Origin: Uranotaenia lowii | Lineage: Eukaryota > Arthropoda > Insecta > Diptera > Culicidae | Direction: 5' to 3' | DNA length: 64,000 nucleotides | Assembly (NCBI RefSeq): GCF_029784155.1 | Contig: NC_073693.1 | Location: forward strand, 143,218,853-143,282,852 | Part shown: one piece after another, positions 48,823-61,110 of the stretch | Position numbering within the stretch: the first letter of the stretch is position 1 | How the letters are laid out: each line of letters opens with the position of its first letter | Notes under the pieces: model-generated | Seen by the model: the letters and a program-made list of their open reading frames with translations, nothing else | What the model was told of the DNA's origin: nothing | Database searches by the model: none | Made by a program: the position numbers and the translations under genes

Positions 48823-50039
48823 TTGTTCTTGAAATCCAGTTTGGATCATCTTAAGGAAAAAAAAACCTGATTCGAATCTTGGTTTTGTATTTCAAACCTC
48901 AACTAAATGCATTTTCCATATTCGAAACTCATCTTTCCGGAATGTGAAAACAAAAAAACTACAACTATTACAATATTACCTACTACTTTTTATTCTTACG
49001 CAGAATTGGAGCCTAAGAAAGTTTCATAATGATCATCCAGAATTGAAAAATCCGAACCAGTTTCATCATTCTCAATTCTTATTTATATTTAGATCAATTT
49101 CAAATAAATAACTGAAGAAAGAATTCATATCAGAAGACGAAAATTCATAAGTCAAATAAGAGAATTCTTGTTGTGGGTTTTGATACAAATTTCGCGTTTT
49201 AGTTCATAGTTTAAAAAAAGTTATCTTCTGCAACTTAGATTAAAAAATCGTTTTTATTTCAAATCTTAAATTTATAAATTTATTCCCTTTTTTTATTTCA
49301 GAATATTTTATGGTTTAAAAGTATTAGCTTGTTCTCTGCTTATTTGGATTTAGGATTTATTTAGGATTTATTATTTGAAAGTTGAGATTAAAATAAATAC
49401 CTTACTTTTATTTTAAAATAACTTAAAACTAAACAATAACAATTAGCCTGCACACTTTTTAATATCCTTGATGCATGAATTGCTCAAGCCCCTTCCCTCC
49501 GCCTCATGAGGTGGTTCTTCCTGCGGTCCTGTGCTCGATCAACTTAGACTGTAGAATACCTTTTCTACCCAGCAATCATAAAATCGCATTAGAAACGATA
49601 GCTCAAGTCGTTAACAATGTTAATGCGAATCGCAATTTTTACCAAATAAGTGAACGATCGTAAATATAAAGTTTTTAGTTACTTAAAGTCTGTAAAAATC
49701 GCATATGTTAAATAATCCACCATGTTTTCAAATTTGATATGATATACTTATGATATTACTCCTAGATTTTGCCCAAATTTGCATGGATTTTTATCGGAAT
49801 TTGGGTTTAATTTTTTAAAGTAATGCTTGGATTTTGCCAGGAGTCCAGATAAAATAGCTGGGAATTGCCCGGATTGGATTTCTACGTGAAAAACCCAAGT
49901 AAGTTTACAGTAAACTCATTCCAAATTGTTTCATTGAAATCTTTTATCGAAATGCACTCTGACATGAAGAAGTCAGAGCTTATAAAGCGAATTTTCCCCG
50001 AGTTACAATTTGTAACAATTCCTGTTCAAAGCCATAAAA

Positions 50040-50620
50040 AACCCATTCACCCTTTGGTTGTTGCTGCTGCTGTTGCAGCAGCAGCCGCAATAGTTTCGAC
50101 AAAACATAACATTTATGTAAGGAAACTTAGTAGCGAAACACAAGCGCGGTGGGGTTTTCCACTTACAATCCATGAAAAGTGCGAAACGAATGTGACTTTC
50201 AATGGAAGTTGTAGGGGAGGGTTGGCTCTTAAAGGGGAAGTGGGGGTGCGTCTGTTTGTGTGATGTTTGAAGGAGCCTTGCGGCAGCTCTTGAACATCAT
50301 CGTCTCATTCAGGGCCAGGAATTGTGTGTCGGTGTGGTGGGAAAAATGTTCATCCCCAATGGCAATCCCCCACACATACAGTGTTCAGTGACTGCAAAAA
50401 CTGCGCGCTCGCTACACAAAGCAGCATTATGGGGATGATTTTCAAGAAAACGCGGATGGTTTCCATGTAATCTTTTTTTTCTAGCTTCTCCATCCTCCAT
50501 CTCAGCTTTTATCTCGCATGTATGAGGATGTGGATGTGGTTTTTGCTTGCTGCTGCTGCAGTTTAGTGTGTTGACGCTGCATTGAGTTTGAATTGAAACT
50601 CAAAGACGTAACCGAGCATT
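50040..50620. other. intron segment with (CTG/CAG) runs, no gene called
   Basis: GCTGCTGCTGTTGCAGCAGC at 50063-50082 is a local palindrome, and GCTTGCTGCTGCTGCAG lies near 50546. Higher GC than the surroundings. The 132-codon plus ORF over it lacks any recognised domain and is not called. Confidence 0.4.
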
Positions 50621-52174
50621 CAGCCAAGAATGAGGTTCAAGCGTTTAATAGTTAATCCGATGATGGCGGACGAACGAGCGAGCGAGCTGCACACAATTCA
50701 GTTTTGTTACTGAGTGAGTGACTTAACGAATATTTGATCAGTCTTTTTTTTTTTGACTCAAGCTCTCCATTCTTGCCAGGGCAATCATTGTGGATTATGG
50801 CAGCTTTTCATGACTACTGAATGTCGAATATTTGAACGATGTAGCTCAACGGCTTCCGGTTCATGTCACGAATTAAGGTTTTTTTTCTGTTGAATCTATG
50901 AATTAATTATTTCGATAATGTCTGGGTTCAAACAGTAGCAGTCCTTCTATCAGCTATGAAATTGTCCTTGTATTTGAAAAACTAGCACGACACATAACAG
51001 AAAGTCTACAACTCTATAAAATCCGGAGAAACTTTTGATAACGTGCAAAATTTCAAGTATTATTCAACATATTATCTAACTTGTATTTTCCAATTGAAAG
51101 ATTTCGCGGCAATTCAACACAGTATCGGGCATGACCTTCTCAGAATTGAAAGAAACTTTGTGTGTGTATAGTCCTCTTTTAGTTAAGGCACTTGACATAC
51201 TTAATTTTCCCAAAAAAGATGTAGACTAACATTTGAAAAAGTTCAACTTTTCAGGCCAATTTTGTATGAAAATTTGTAGCTTGAAAGTTAAAATTCCTGG
51301 ACAAATATGGCCTTTGGAAAAATTTTAGAAAAAATATTGAATTTTTAGAAACAAATATTGACAAAAATATTTTGAAATTCTACACTGAGAACAATGCATT
51401 TTAAAAATTAAAACTTTAATTCTTAAAAAACGCCATCTTAGAATTTGATGTAATTTATTGTAAGACGGGTAGTAATAATGCCTACAAGTCGTTCATACAT
51501 TGCAAGTTGTGCTTATTTAAGGGAAAAAAGGTTTTCCGACAACAACTTTATCATAATTTTTATTGAAAATTATGTAATTTTTTTAGTAACTGCTTAGTTA
51601 AATTGATTGTGCTGATTATGAAGAAATAAGAGCTCTGATTGTTATAATTGATGGTAAAAGTAAGTGGAAATCTTACACTGAAAGAATGCAAACTAAAAAC
51701 TTAAAGTAAATTTAAATAAATTTCCTTCTCAAAGTTCGATGAAAAACAAATTTCATGAAATTCTGAGATAGCATTTTTAGGAAATTCAGTTTTAGTTTGG
51801 GAAATGTGTTTTTCTCAGTGTAGGATAGAAAAAAACCATTTTTTTGGCTAAAAATTCAATCATGCCCTTTTCAAATGTTAGTCTAGATAATTCTTGGGAA
51901 ACTAAGTATGCCAAGCAGCTTTACTAGGTACGACCTTGATGTCTACAAAGTTTCATTCAATTCTGAGAGGGTCATGCCAACTTCGTGTCGATTTGGCGGG
52001 AAATCCGTTTATTAAAACTTTTTTTGAATTCCAGTCAAAGTTTGACAAAATAGCATGAACAGAAAAAAGATAAATTCAAGAAAAATCAGTTTCAAAAACT
52101 TGTTGGCAAAACTCAGCGTTTTTGTTTTTATTTCAAATTATATCTCTAGCACTATCCCAAAAATTATCAGAGGG
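50621..52174. other. AT-rich intron DNA, no gene seen
   Basis: Nothing coding. Repeated phrases such as AATTCTGAGAGGGTCATGCC (51970) and GGGCATGACCTTCTCAGAATT (51127, inverse) mark a weak inverted repeat of about 850 bp. Confidence 0.4.
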
Positions 52175-52275
52175 TAACCAAGTAACATTTAAAGTTTTAT
52201 AGCAGGCTATTAGATCATGTTTTGGTTTTATAAGGGCTTGAGGAGTCCAATAAAACTATCGGTGTTACTTGGGTA
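52175..52275. mobile_element. mini MITE, TA-flanked, CCAAGTAACA termini
   Basis: CCAAGTAACA (52178) and TGTTACTTGGG (52263-52273), with TA at 52175-52176 and 52274-52275. Only 97 bp. The same termini open a copy at 63597. Confidence 0.65.
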
Positions 52276-53930
52276 GGGCTTTGATTTGTTTTTGATAGGC
52301 GTTCAAAATATAGACTTTACTAAAAGATCTAGAACTTCGATAAAACCAGCGGAAGCTGCCTATTCCATATGTTTGTGACTGAGTCACTCGAAATAATTGT
52401 CGATGTTCGAGCTTGACATTTTTGCGTCTTCGATTTTTCTAAACGCATTTCATCGATTTTTTTTTCTGACAGCAACTATAGATCGAATTTTAAAAATTTT
52501 GCACGACTTCGAGAAAAAGTTTTCAGCTTCGAAGATACAATAATTTTCCACATTTGCTAGCTGATAGATCATGAACATTGATGAAACCTGCGAAAACTGA
52601 GACGTTTTAAAGAAACTGTTTTCAAACGTGTTTTAACAGAAACTTGAAAAAAAACCATAAAAATTAACTTTATATAACCATGATAGCTGTAGCCAACAGC
52701 ATAAAACATTTAGGAGTTTTAAGTTTTTTTAAGTTTTTCAACCTAATTTTAAGTGAAGCATTTTAAACAGTTTGTAAGTTTTGTTTACACCGAATATTCA
52801 ATATTTTAAATAAAAAAATACATTCAAGTCATCTCACTTGATCTCAAAACAGCATATTTATCTTAGATACAAATAAATTCAGAAAACTGAAATACAAAAC
52901 TTTTGCAAATATTTCTAAGTGTTGCAAATTGAAGTCGTTAGCTGAAGTTGTTGTTGATGAATTCTTTTAAAATTTCTTACAAAGTTCGTCAGTCAAAGAT
53001 TTTTAACCTTGTTAGCTCAGTTAAAATATTCTCTTTTGAGAAAGTTTTTATAAAAATAATCATGAAAATTTATTGAAATTTTTTTTCTGGTTTTTGATGA
53101 GTGATTCCTAGGTTTTAACGAAATTGCCCAGATATTGTTCGGATTTTGGTCAAAAATTTTGAAATAAAATGCCCGGATAGTGCGGCCCGGATCCGTTCTG
53201 GAAAATTTAATGTAAACCTTTAAAAAATCCTAATTTATCCTAATTTGAGGATCTACTCCTTGAAAGCTTTACTGCAAAGTATTTTTTAAATATATTTCCA
53301 TTTCCCATATTATCGAGCTAAACCTCATGCAAATGTTTCTCCAAACCGTTAGAATCCCCGGATAGTTCCAATTCCGCAAAGTGGTCGTCCGTATGTAGCA
53401 AAACTTAAAGTGTAATACCTTCCAATGAAAACGATCAAAGCACAGATATCTTTAAGTAATGAAAATGCAAAATCGAATAAACTGAAAGAACAGAAAAGCT
53501 TTAAAAAATGATAACGAACCATTAAACATACAAGTTGGTATGGGGGAATGAACCGGAAGGGTGAAAATTTCTCGTTTCTCGTAGATCGCAGAAAAAAAAC
53601 ATTCAAAATTGAATGCGTGAAAAGAAACTTTCGGTACTTGGAAGGAAAGTTTACAACAGAAAAGGAAACTGTGGGGATGAAAGGGTGATTTTTTTTTACT
53701 TCGCGGTAAACAGGTTACAACAGAAAGAGACGTTTTTTTTCGGAGGACAAAGAAATAGGGAGAAAATAAAGACCGGGAATAGAATTAAGTGGAATTAGGA
53801 CGTGAAATGAGACCGTAAGGTTAGGGTGCAGGTTTTGAAAAGAAAGAAAAAGTTGGAAAAAGTGGGGAGCATAAGGAAATTCAGGGTTTTGGAGAAGAAG
53901 ACTAGGAGGATTGTGCCAAAATATTTTGGC

Positions 53931-54022
53931 GTGTGTGTGCGTGTGTTGGTGAGGGGTAAGTATTACTTGCATGCAAACAAACGTACAATGGCCGGCCTAT
54001 GTAGCACCCAGATACCCACTTT
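53931..54022 (-). promoter_or_regulatory. alternative 5' splice-site control region with UGCAUG and CA repeat
   Basis: On the sense (minus) strand the proximal donor GTGGGT (54019) is followed 33 nt later by the distal donor GTACGT (53986). The hexamer TGCATG (53975-53970) comes 11 nt after the distal donor. A CA-rich run (53948-53931) follows about 40 nt after it. UGCAUG is the known Rbfox site, and CA repeats are known hnRNP L-type sites. Their role here is inferred from position only. Confidence 0.55.
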
Positions 54023-54111
54023 GGCCATCTGGGCTTGAATGCCCTTCGCTTGGAGACCTTTGACGGCACCTTCGGCGCACGCCGACGATTCGAAGTCAAC
54101 AAATCCGTAAC
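53987..54111 (-). CDS. shep: shep/RBMS exon: C-terminal part of RRM1 (two alternative donors)
   Basis: Internal coding exon of an alan shepard/RBMS-family RNA-binding protein. The minus strand reads GYGFVDFES, which is the RNP1 motif of RRM1 (first Gly split over the splice junction), then a segment ending GIQAQMAK, the family signature at the RRM1-RRM2 linker. The acceptor is CATTAG|G at 54112, and the exon starts in phase 1. Two in-frame donors are present. GTGGGT at 54019 ends the exon at MAK (92 nt). GTACGT at 53986 adds 33 nt and 11 residues, [11 protein letters not shown]. Both leave phase 0, matching the next exon at 11205. Reading past both donors gives VRLFACK and a stop. The family binds AU-rich single-stranded RNA or DNA, and in flies shep acts in neurons. 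The exon with the start of RRM1 was not found up to 64000 and should lie beyond. Confidence 0.93.
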
Positions 54112-54562
54112 CTAATGCGGGTGGGGAGCAAGAAAGTTTTCGGATGGAAAAAGAAAGAGAGAGAGAGAAAGAAAAAAATGTGACAACAAATCGGTTACGG
54201 TTAATTGGGTGGGATTTGTTTTCGATGGGATCTCTTACGGGGTTTTGATTTTGGCGAACGGGGCCAGCTTACCTTTACATTTGTTTGTTGTTTTATCTAG
54301 TATTGCCTTTGTGGAGATGATAGTACCGTATCTGAAAAAAAAAAGAAAAAGAAAATGGTCAGACTTTGAGGGACCAGTAGTACGCTTTTAAATACCTAAA
54401 CAAATGAGATTCTCGTTTGTTATATTTAATCGAATCATTTGACGGTACCGAAATTTATACTTTTTAAAGCAATGAATTTGTATGAATTTTTCAGTAGCCA
54501 TGCGTCTTAAAAACTGGGTTGTTCATAAAGTTTCACGGTTTGCTAAGAGAAAGCTTTTTTAT

Positions 54563-54760
54563 TAACACATTGCGGACTAAATACGAGATATAGTTTTTTT
54601 CGCTTGACACGTGTGCGCTTCACCGAGAAGCATAGCTCAAATGTGAAACATTTTATAAAGAAACATCATTCTACAAAATTGTGTACAACACTTATGATTA
54701 CTCAAAGATACTAAATTTGAAGAATTCGGTCAAGTGGTTTCTGAGATAGAGAATGCCGAA
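54563..54760. repeat. dispersed repeat shared with 16277-16305
   Basis: ACACATTGCGGACTAAATAC is the inverse of the motif at about 16282-16301; the match fades beyond it. Confidence 0.4.
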
Positions 54761-54833
54761 TTTGGCCAAATTCAGAACCGGATGGGAAAAGGTGGAAGAC
54801 ATTTTCAGGCATATTAAACTATCAAGGTTTTCC

Positions 54834-55098
54834 AAAAAATATCTTATTTGGGAAGCTATCTGTACCTCAGGCTGCCTTTCCCGAAGAAACTTGGCTAGTA
54901 CATACACGTTTGACCGGATTTGGCATCCTGCCATTATGAAAAAGGGCCATGAAGTGGTATGCTGCTAACAACATTAAGATTGTGCGAGAAGCAGTTCGAA
55001 GCAAACTGGCGTTCCGCGGCGAAAAAAGTGGATAAGGTGACTGTTCAAAACTGATGGAAGGCGTCAAACGAAAGTCTCGCCAATTTGGACTTGGTCAA
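54834..55098 (+). pseudogene. mariner/ITmD37E-like transposase relic
   Basis: Fragments of a Tc1/mariner-superfamily transposase in three frames. KYLIWEAICTSG comes first. PDLASCHY follows (carrying the second catalytic Asp, codon 54917-54919), then KWYAANNIKIV, then NWRSAAKKVDKVTVQN. LMEGVKRKSRQFGLG is the typical C-terminal end. Order and spacing match the mosquito ITmD37E group, but the stretches between the catalytic residues are shortened and the third acidic residue region is missing. At least three frameshifts and an in-frame TAA are present. Not functional. Terminal inverted repeats were not identified. Confidence 0.75.
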
Positions 55099-56780
55099 CC
55101 ATAATCTTAAATGAGTTTTTTTTCCGTCCTTTATCCTACAGATTGAACTTCAAAAAGAAAGATACTTTAAACAAATACTCAATTAACACGCAATTTAGTT
55201 TGACCACTTTTTGATCCGAACGCGCTTTATCTACAGCAATTCGAAGTTCAATATTTATTTTAAAATCAAAATTTATTTTTAGAATCGCATATTGATTGTG
55301 AACCAATCACTTCCCCACAATTAGAACAGCAGTTTTGAACACACCTGGGCAACTGAGTGCACTCTGCGAACACATACTGTATCAAGCAGCATGGTTGCTC
55401 ACGTGGCATAGTGGGACAGAACCTCCTTTGTGCTGGGCAAAAACTTGTAACTTCTTAAAATCAACTCCTAGAGGTTTTATTTCTTAAGATGAAATGTTCT
55501 CGGTAATAAAAGCTATCTCATCGATTAGTTGATGATTTTTCAACTAACTATTTGAATTCATTTTTGAAAATTACAAAATTAAGATTATTCGTTGGTAAAA
55601 TGATGATCAGTTCATCCTAATTTAACTACGTTAACTCCGAAACGAAAAAAAAATACATAAATTAAAAATTTTTTACATATAAGGTGGAATACTGCCTTAT
55701 CCATCTATTCGCTAGAAAAACCCATCGGATGGTTCCAAACTATTTTTTTGAAGCTTTGTGTAAATAAACACGTTTTTTCGTTACACTTTGTCTTAATTTA
55801 TCCAAAATATATCGAATTTAATTTCTTGAAAATGAATGTTTAAACTTGCTTCCAAATTTAACGCGAAACTGAAATTGAAAAGATGTAACGATTTTTAGAC
55901 ATTATTTGAAAGTTCTAGGATTTTAGGGTTTGAATAAAATATTGAAATTAAATAAAAAACTAGTTGTAATAACCATTAATGTTTTCGGCAACACTATAAA
56001 CATTTACAAAAGCTTTGTTAAGAAGATGTTTTTGTCTAAGTATGTTTGAATCGGAAATAAGAAGCAGTGTACAGTTTAGTAATGATAGTTCCATTTTTTC
56101 AGGACTTCAGTGTAACAGTGTAGCCAAATTTATATGTTTACCATCAGCCAAAGTTGTTCATAGAAAATAGACTAAGGTTTTTTTAACGCAGATTAATTTT
56201 TCTCAGTTTTTCTTATATGACTTTATTTCCCATTTTTTTTGCCATATGCACCGTTATTTTCCACAGTTCTCGCGAATCAACACGTTATTTGAGAGAAAAT
56301 ATTTCAAGTCGTTCATGTAAACGGTGGATTTGATACCGCGTAAAAATCCTTTGTGTAATTTGTATACAAATTTGTTTCTTTGGTATTTTTTTTAAAATGC
56401 AAAAACTTTAAAAAAAACTTCCATCTTTATATACTTTGAACAATTGAGTCGAAAATGGTGTAATATAAGGCATTTTAAATTAAATTCCGGCGAAAAATTC
56501 AATCTCTATGATTCTATAATCTATAATTATTTGGAAGCCAACTAAACAATATTTTCTTCATACATTAGTTGGACGTGCTCCAAGAACACTTAACTGGATC
56601 AGAATCTTACTGTAAAGCTTAGAGCTATAAAGTTCTTCAGTGTTGTCTTATAAAAACTATGAAAAATGCTGCTTATTTTGAAAAAAAGACGTATTTGAAA
56701 GATTTTCTGTTCGTCTCAGAATTCAATTTGACACTAAAGTTTGGTTTTCTTCAGTGTAAATCAGTCAACTTTGAAAAGTT
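55099..56780. other. AT-rich intron DNA, no gene seen
   Basis: No supported ORF, repeat or RNA seen. Confidence 0.4.
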
Positions 56781-56789
56781 TCCCAAGAA

Positions 56790-56885
56790 AAAAAAGCGGG
56801 ACATTTTGAGTAAAAAGCGGGCCAGCGGGACTTTCAACAAAAAAGCGGGACATGTTCCGCTTTTGCGAGACGGATGGCAACCCTA
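56790..56885. repeat. phrase-like degenerate repeat (AAAAAGCGGGAC)
   Basis: AAAAAGCGGGACATTTTGAG, AAAAAGCGGGCCAGCGGGAC and AAAAAGCGGGACATG in a row, ending GGATGGCAACCCTAC. A short ORF runs through it by chance. Confidence 0.55.
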
Positions 56886-57289
56886 CTTTAAATGGCAAAA
56901 AGCGGTATGGTAGGATTCCAGAAGATAATTCATTTTGCTAACATAGGAATATCTTTGTCCTATGCTAGCAAAATGAATTTTTCACAATTCGGCATTTTAG
57001 GACTAAATTAGGCCCTAGGTCCAAAGTAGGAGCATTCACCTTAAATTGGATGACATGGATTTTTATCAAAATGTTTGAAAGATTTGAGATGCGCCGAAGG
57101 AAGTACCTGTAACCTACACTCCACGCAACTTGGAATCGCAATTTTAAGAGCTGTTAAGCCAAGAAAATCAGGATTTACCCTGCCAGGGGGGAGTTTTCAG
57201 CACATCAGTTTTCGATTTCTTGGAGAAATACATATTTGAATAACGACCTGTTGAACTTCTTGTAATTGGATAGGGAATTTCTAAAAATT

Positions 57290-57690
57290 TAAGCATGCAC
57301 CGTTTTTGCTAGATTTTGCCTCAAACGCCTTATATTTGTTTCCCAAATCTTTTTGATTAAGTTCATACCAGTTATAAAAAGTATCAAAAAACGGTAAGAT
57401 AGAAATTCTAAATTTTGGTATACATAATATAGCGTGTGTGAAATTTCTTTTAGAAATAAATGTACCAATTCGACCAGATTCTTCTTTTGTCACACCCCTT
57501 CGAATTTTCCAAAAATCCCGGGGGTAGAGGAAGGGGGGGGGGGGGGGGCAGCAAAGAGCAAAGAGCAATACAAAATGTGGAAGATGAGAGTTCTATCACC
57601 TTTTGTATTCTTGATTTTATAAAATTTTCAATAAAAAAATGACTCGATTTATAGGTTCTATGCATTGTAGATAGTATGCATTTTATTGCT
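57290..57690. repeat. dispersed repeat shared with 19640-20040, with G16 tract
   Basis: The same ordered motifs as the first copy. A run of 16 G lies at 57533-57548, absent from the other copy. Confidence 0.5.
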
Positions 57691-57699
57691 TATTTACAA

Positions 57700-60600
57700 A
57701 TGTAGATGTTAACAAACTGTTTATGGGTTGCTTAGTTGCCCTTTCAAAGTATACTATTCATTCAATAATCCCTAAATGTATACACTCATTTCTGATTTCA
57801 GTTACAGGTTTTTATGAGTTGTTGCTACAAAACATGGTTGATCCTAAGAATCTGAGTCATAAGTAGCGAGAATATATATTTTGTTTTCAGGTTTTCTTCC
57901 ATACGCGCCTTAGATCAATGTTGGTGTTTGTTTGTAAATGATTTGTTCTTGTAAAGTTCGTTTTCGTTTGTCTTCTATGAAGGCCGAGGAAGGGAGTTTT
58001 TCCGAAAGCGCGGAAGTCACGATTTCAGAAACTCTGTTCGCGATCATCATCGTAGACAAACGATATCAAAATTCATAAAAAAATATCCACAAGAAGAAAA
58101 ACAAATCCACAAACAGCTGTTTGTCACACTAGAGCCTGTGTTGCGAATAGAAGCCATCAATTTCTTCCCGCTACTTATGACTCACTCTTTTTGATTAAAA
58201 AAACCTTATGTGACCCTCTCTGAAGGAAGGTTTGGCTTTCTTTTGATTATTTGATGAAAGAGCAGATCCTGTCACAGAAAGCCCAAAACTTCATTGGCTC
58301 ATCTTGAGCATGATTCTTAAATGTTTGTAATAACTTGTTGTAGAAGATAGATCTATTGAACTCTTGTGCGTTCTATACTCAGCCATCACTTGAACTACCT
58401 ACTTTTATTGATGGCTTTTGGCAGTTGTAGGTTTGTTTTTCGAAATAGGTCATCGATGATGGACAGCCCCCGGAAAGAAAAGCAGAGCGAAGCAAAAAAA
58501 AAAATCCCAACAGCTCCAGCTAGTTGTTTCAACAATTTAACCACTGCTGCTGCTGCTGCTCCAGGCGTAGCATGTTCCAAATGTGGGAGGTTTTTCCAGA
58601 TTTTGTTTTTGCTTGGCCAAGAAGAGCTTCATACCTATTGGCTGTTGACGGATGACTAGGGAGCCGTTGCGATGGTCATATCACAATGAAGACTGATGGG
58701 TTCTTTATTGAACGATTTTCGTTTCATCAATTGCTGGCCATTGCCAATGATTGCTTCTGCTTAATGACGGGGTAAATGTACGAATGTTGACCCATGAATT
58801 CATCCGATTCCCATAGAGCTGGTTCTCTGCTCTCGCTCCCCAATTGGTAGGACTAGTCTATTGATCAAAGATTTGCTGCTTTCGAAACATTCAATACGCG
58901 AATCCAGGAAGGAGGAAAGAATACCAATACCCTAGTTGCTTAGATTTTCTGGTGCCAGTATTTAATCATCAGAGAATACGCCTTGCGACGATTTTTTCCC
59001 CAAAGGCCAGAGAAGCATAGTAAAACAAAATTTGGAGGGGAATGACTGATTGGATGCGCTTGTGCTAAAGATTGTAGCAAAATAACGATGTTTGATTAGA
59101 TTGAATCCTCAGTTGGAGATTGATTGCAGGCCTTATTTTGGTATTAAAAAAAAACCTCCAAAGATTCGAAAAAATAATATAAATCTAAAATCAAATATTT
59201 AAAAAACTTCAGAATGAGCACGATTTTGAAATTTTTTATCAAAAAACAGCTCCTTCGAAAGAATTCTTTTTTACAAATCGAATTACAGTTCATGTGCTAT
59301 TCTTATTCTTATATCACATTTGGGCACATTAACATTACATCGGCATGTTCACGTAGTCCAGCGTTATGGCGCTATCCTAACGATCGTGAATTGGCACCTT
59401 TTTTCCTCGCATTTTCGGGATCTCTTTCCCATTTTCGTTTCATGTTCATTTGCTTCATTAATAATGTATCAAACGTCTTCTGTGTTCGGAATCCTTCGCC
59501 AGAAAGCAATTTTCCTGCAACTTATCATTCATTAAAGGGGATTTTCTTCGCACTTTTCGCGGCGCGGCGGCCCTTCAAAGGACCTCAAATGATGGCTCAT
59601 GAGAAGAGTGGGAGTTTGTCCATCCAAATGGCCAAGCGTGTATAAATTATGACAACCTCATTTTTTCGACACTTTGCAACAGCCAACAGCGAGGAATAGA
59701 TAGAGAAATGAAGAACCATCCGAGACATAACGAACGAGGAGAGTGAGTTCTTAATATGTTTTTCATGTCCCACATATTTTTCACCTCATTATTTGGACCT
59801 GGACACCGATGAGAAAAATGACGAAAGATAACCTTAGGAGTGAGAAACTGTTCAATTTAGATTTTTTTTAAAACTCAACGTTTAAGTTCAACCTCGACGA
59901 ATTAAAAACTCATCCTTCAAACTTAAAAATTAAGATATGATTTAAAAATCAAGCAGTTGGACCCAGGAACAAATTCCATGAAGTTTTTTCATCTGTGTCG
60001 GTGTATTAATAAGGCTGAGGAGATTGTTCGTCCGTCCGTCTGGCCGGAAGAGCGAAACGAGTGGAGTTATTCAGAAGGGCTGAGGCAGAAGTAAAGGCTC
60101 AAAAACATTGTTAGCGATGGACGAACGTGGCATACTAAATTATTTCTGTGACGGGGGCGTGGGAATGATTGACTTCTTCTATTATGGTATGGATCTCTCC
60201 GTGAAGGGCTGTCTTGGACACAAAGAAAAGTCTAACGTTTTCAGATCAACTTTTCAAAGGGTCGGTTTTATTGACTTATACAATAGTTTTCTACAGCTGC
60301 ATTTATTTTTCGATGAATCCGGAATTATTCATCAGAAAAAAGTACAAATCCCTAGAACTTTTCGATCTAATTGATCGGAATTCGTTTCTCCAGTTGACCC
60401 AAACAAGAAATTTGATCTAGATATTTTGTACATTAAGTTAGTAGTTTTTTTTTTAATTTTTTAATGTTTAATATTTTTTAATACACGCGTTTTCCCTTGA
60501 CCAAATTTTGACCGTATCACCCTTTACCTTTTTACGCAGTATCAGTTTCACTATATCATTTTTAAAAGGTGGAAATTGCAACAGTCTTGATGAAGGAAAT

Positions 60601-61098
60601 TTACTTATGCTCACGGTTGATGAGATAAAAAACAGCCTAAACTGCTTATTTGCAAGAAGACTGCGATGAGAAAAAACATTTCCTGACTTTCTATTGCAAT
60701 TCTACCACCATCTTACCCAGCTTTCAGCTACATTATTAAGCTTCAATTTGATGCTAGTTTTTTTTTTCAAATATTCAAGTGAGAAATAGTGCAATTATTT
60801 CATAAAAAGACATAATTTTCATATGAATAAAGGGGGCCTAAACAGATCACTTCATTAAATATTTTCATCTTTTCATTCAAACGATCCGTTTTGAGTAAGT
60901 CTAAGTTATGTTAAAAAGAACATTTCAGTTAATTTTATAGGATTGCACGCAATCACTTGAAATTTCATGTTGCTAGGACTAATTGAGAAAAAAACCTATT
61001 TTACATTCAGATGGCTCAAATCAAGCGGCAGATTTGAATTTCTGTAAGCGGTTATGGTATTAATGTTACGTTGAAGTTAAGCACTTTTTGGTCGTTCT
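57700..61098. other. upstream shep intron, no gene seen
   Basis: 58400-60200 has higher GC, a (CTG)6-like run at 58542-58559 and CGCGGCGCGGCGGCCC at 59559-59574. It resembles conserved non-coding intron DNA. ORFs of up to 143 codons have no recognised domain. No RRM1 start exon (NLYIRGL-type sequence) was found on the minus strand. Confidence 0.4.
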
Positions 61099-61110
61099 AC
61101 ATTGCATGTG
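61099..61110 (+). repeat. left target-site duplication of the R1-clade LINE
   Basis: ACATTGCATGTG, identical to 62901-62912 on the far side of the poly(A) tail. Confidence 0.9.

Larger units (their letters stand above)
11206..53986 (-). other. shep intron between RRM1 and RRM2 exons, about 42.8 kb, hosting the 19-kb satellite
   Basis: The intron is bounded by donor GTACGT (53986) or GTGGGT (54019) and acceptor AAGCAG (11210-11206). Phases match (0/0). The 9-bp satellite makes up about 45% of it; the rest is MITEs, degenerate phrase repeats and unique AT-rich DNA. No ORF inside it looks like a host exon. Whether it holds alternative first exons cannot be told from the sequence. Confidence 0.85.

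Noticed and set aside
49865..50263. 132-codon plus ORF with an alanine run
   Set aside because: The alanine run is the CTG repeat; no domain or conserved motif recognised.
59214..59645. 143-codon plus ORF
   Set aside because: No recognised motif; overlaps another open frame of similar quality.
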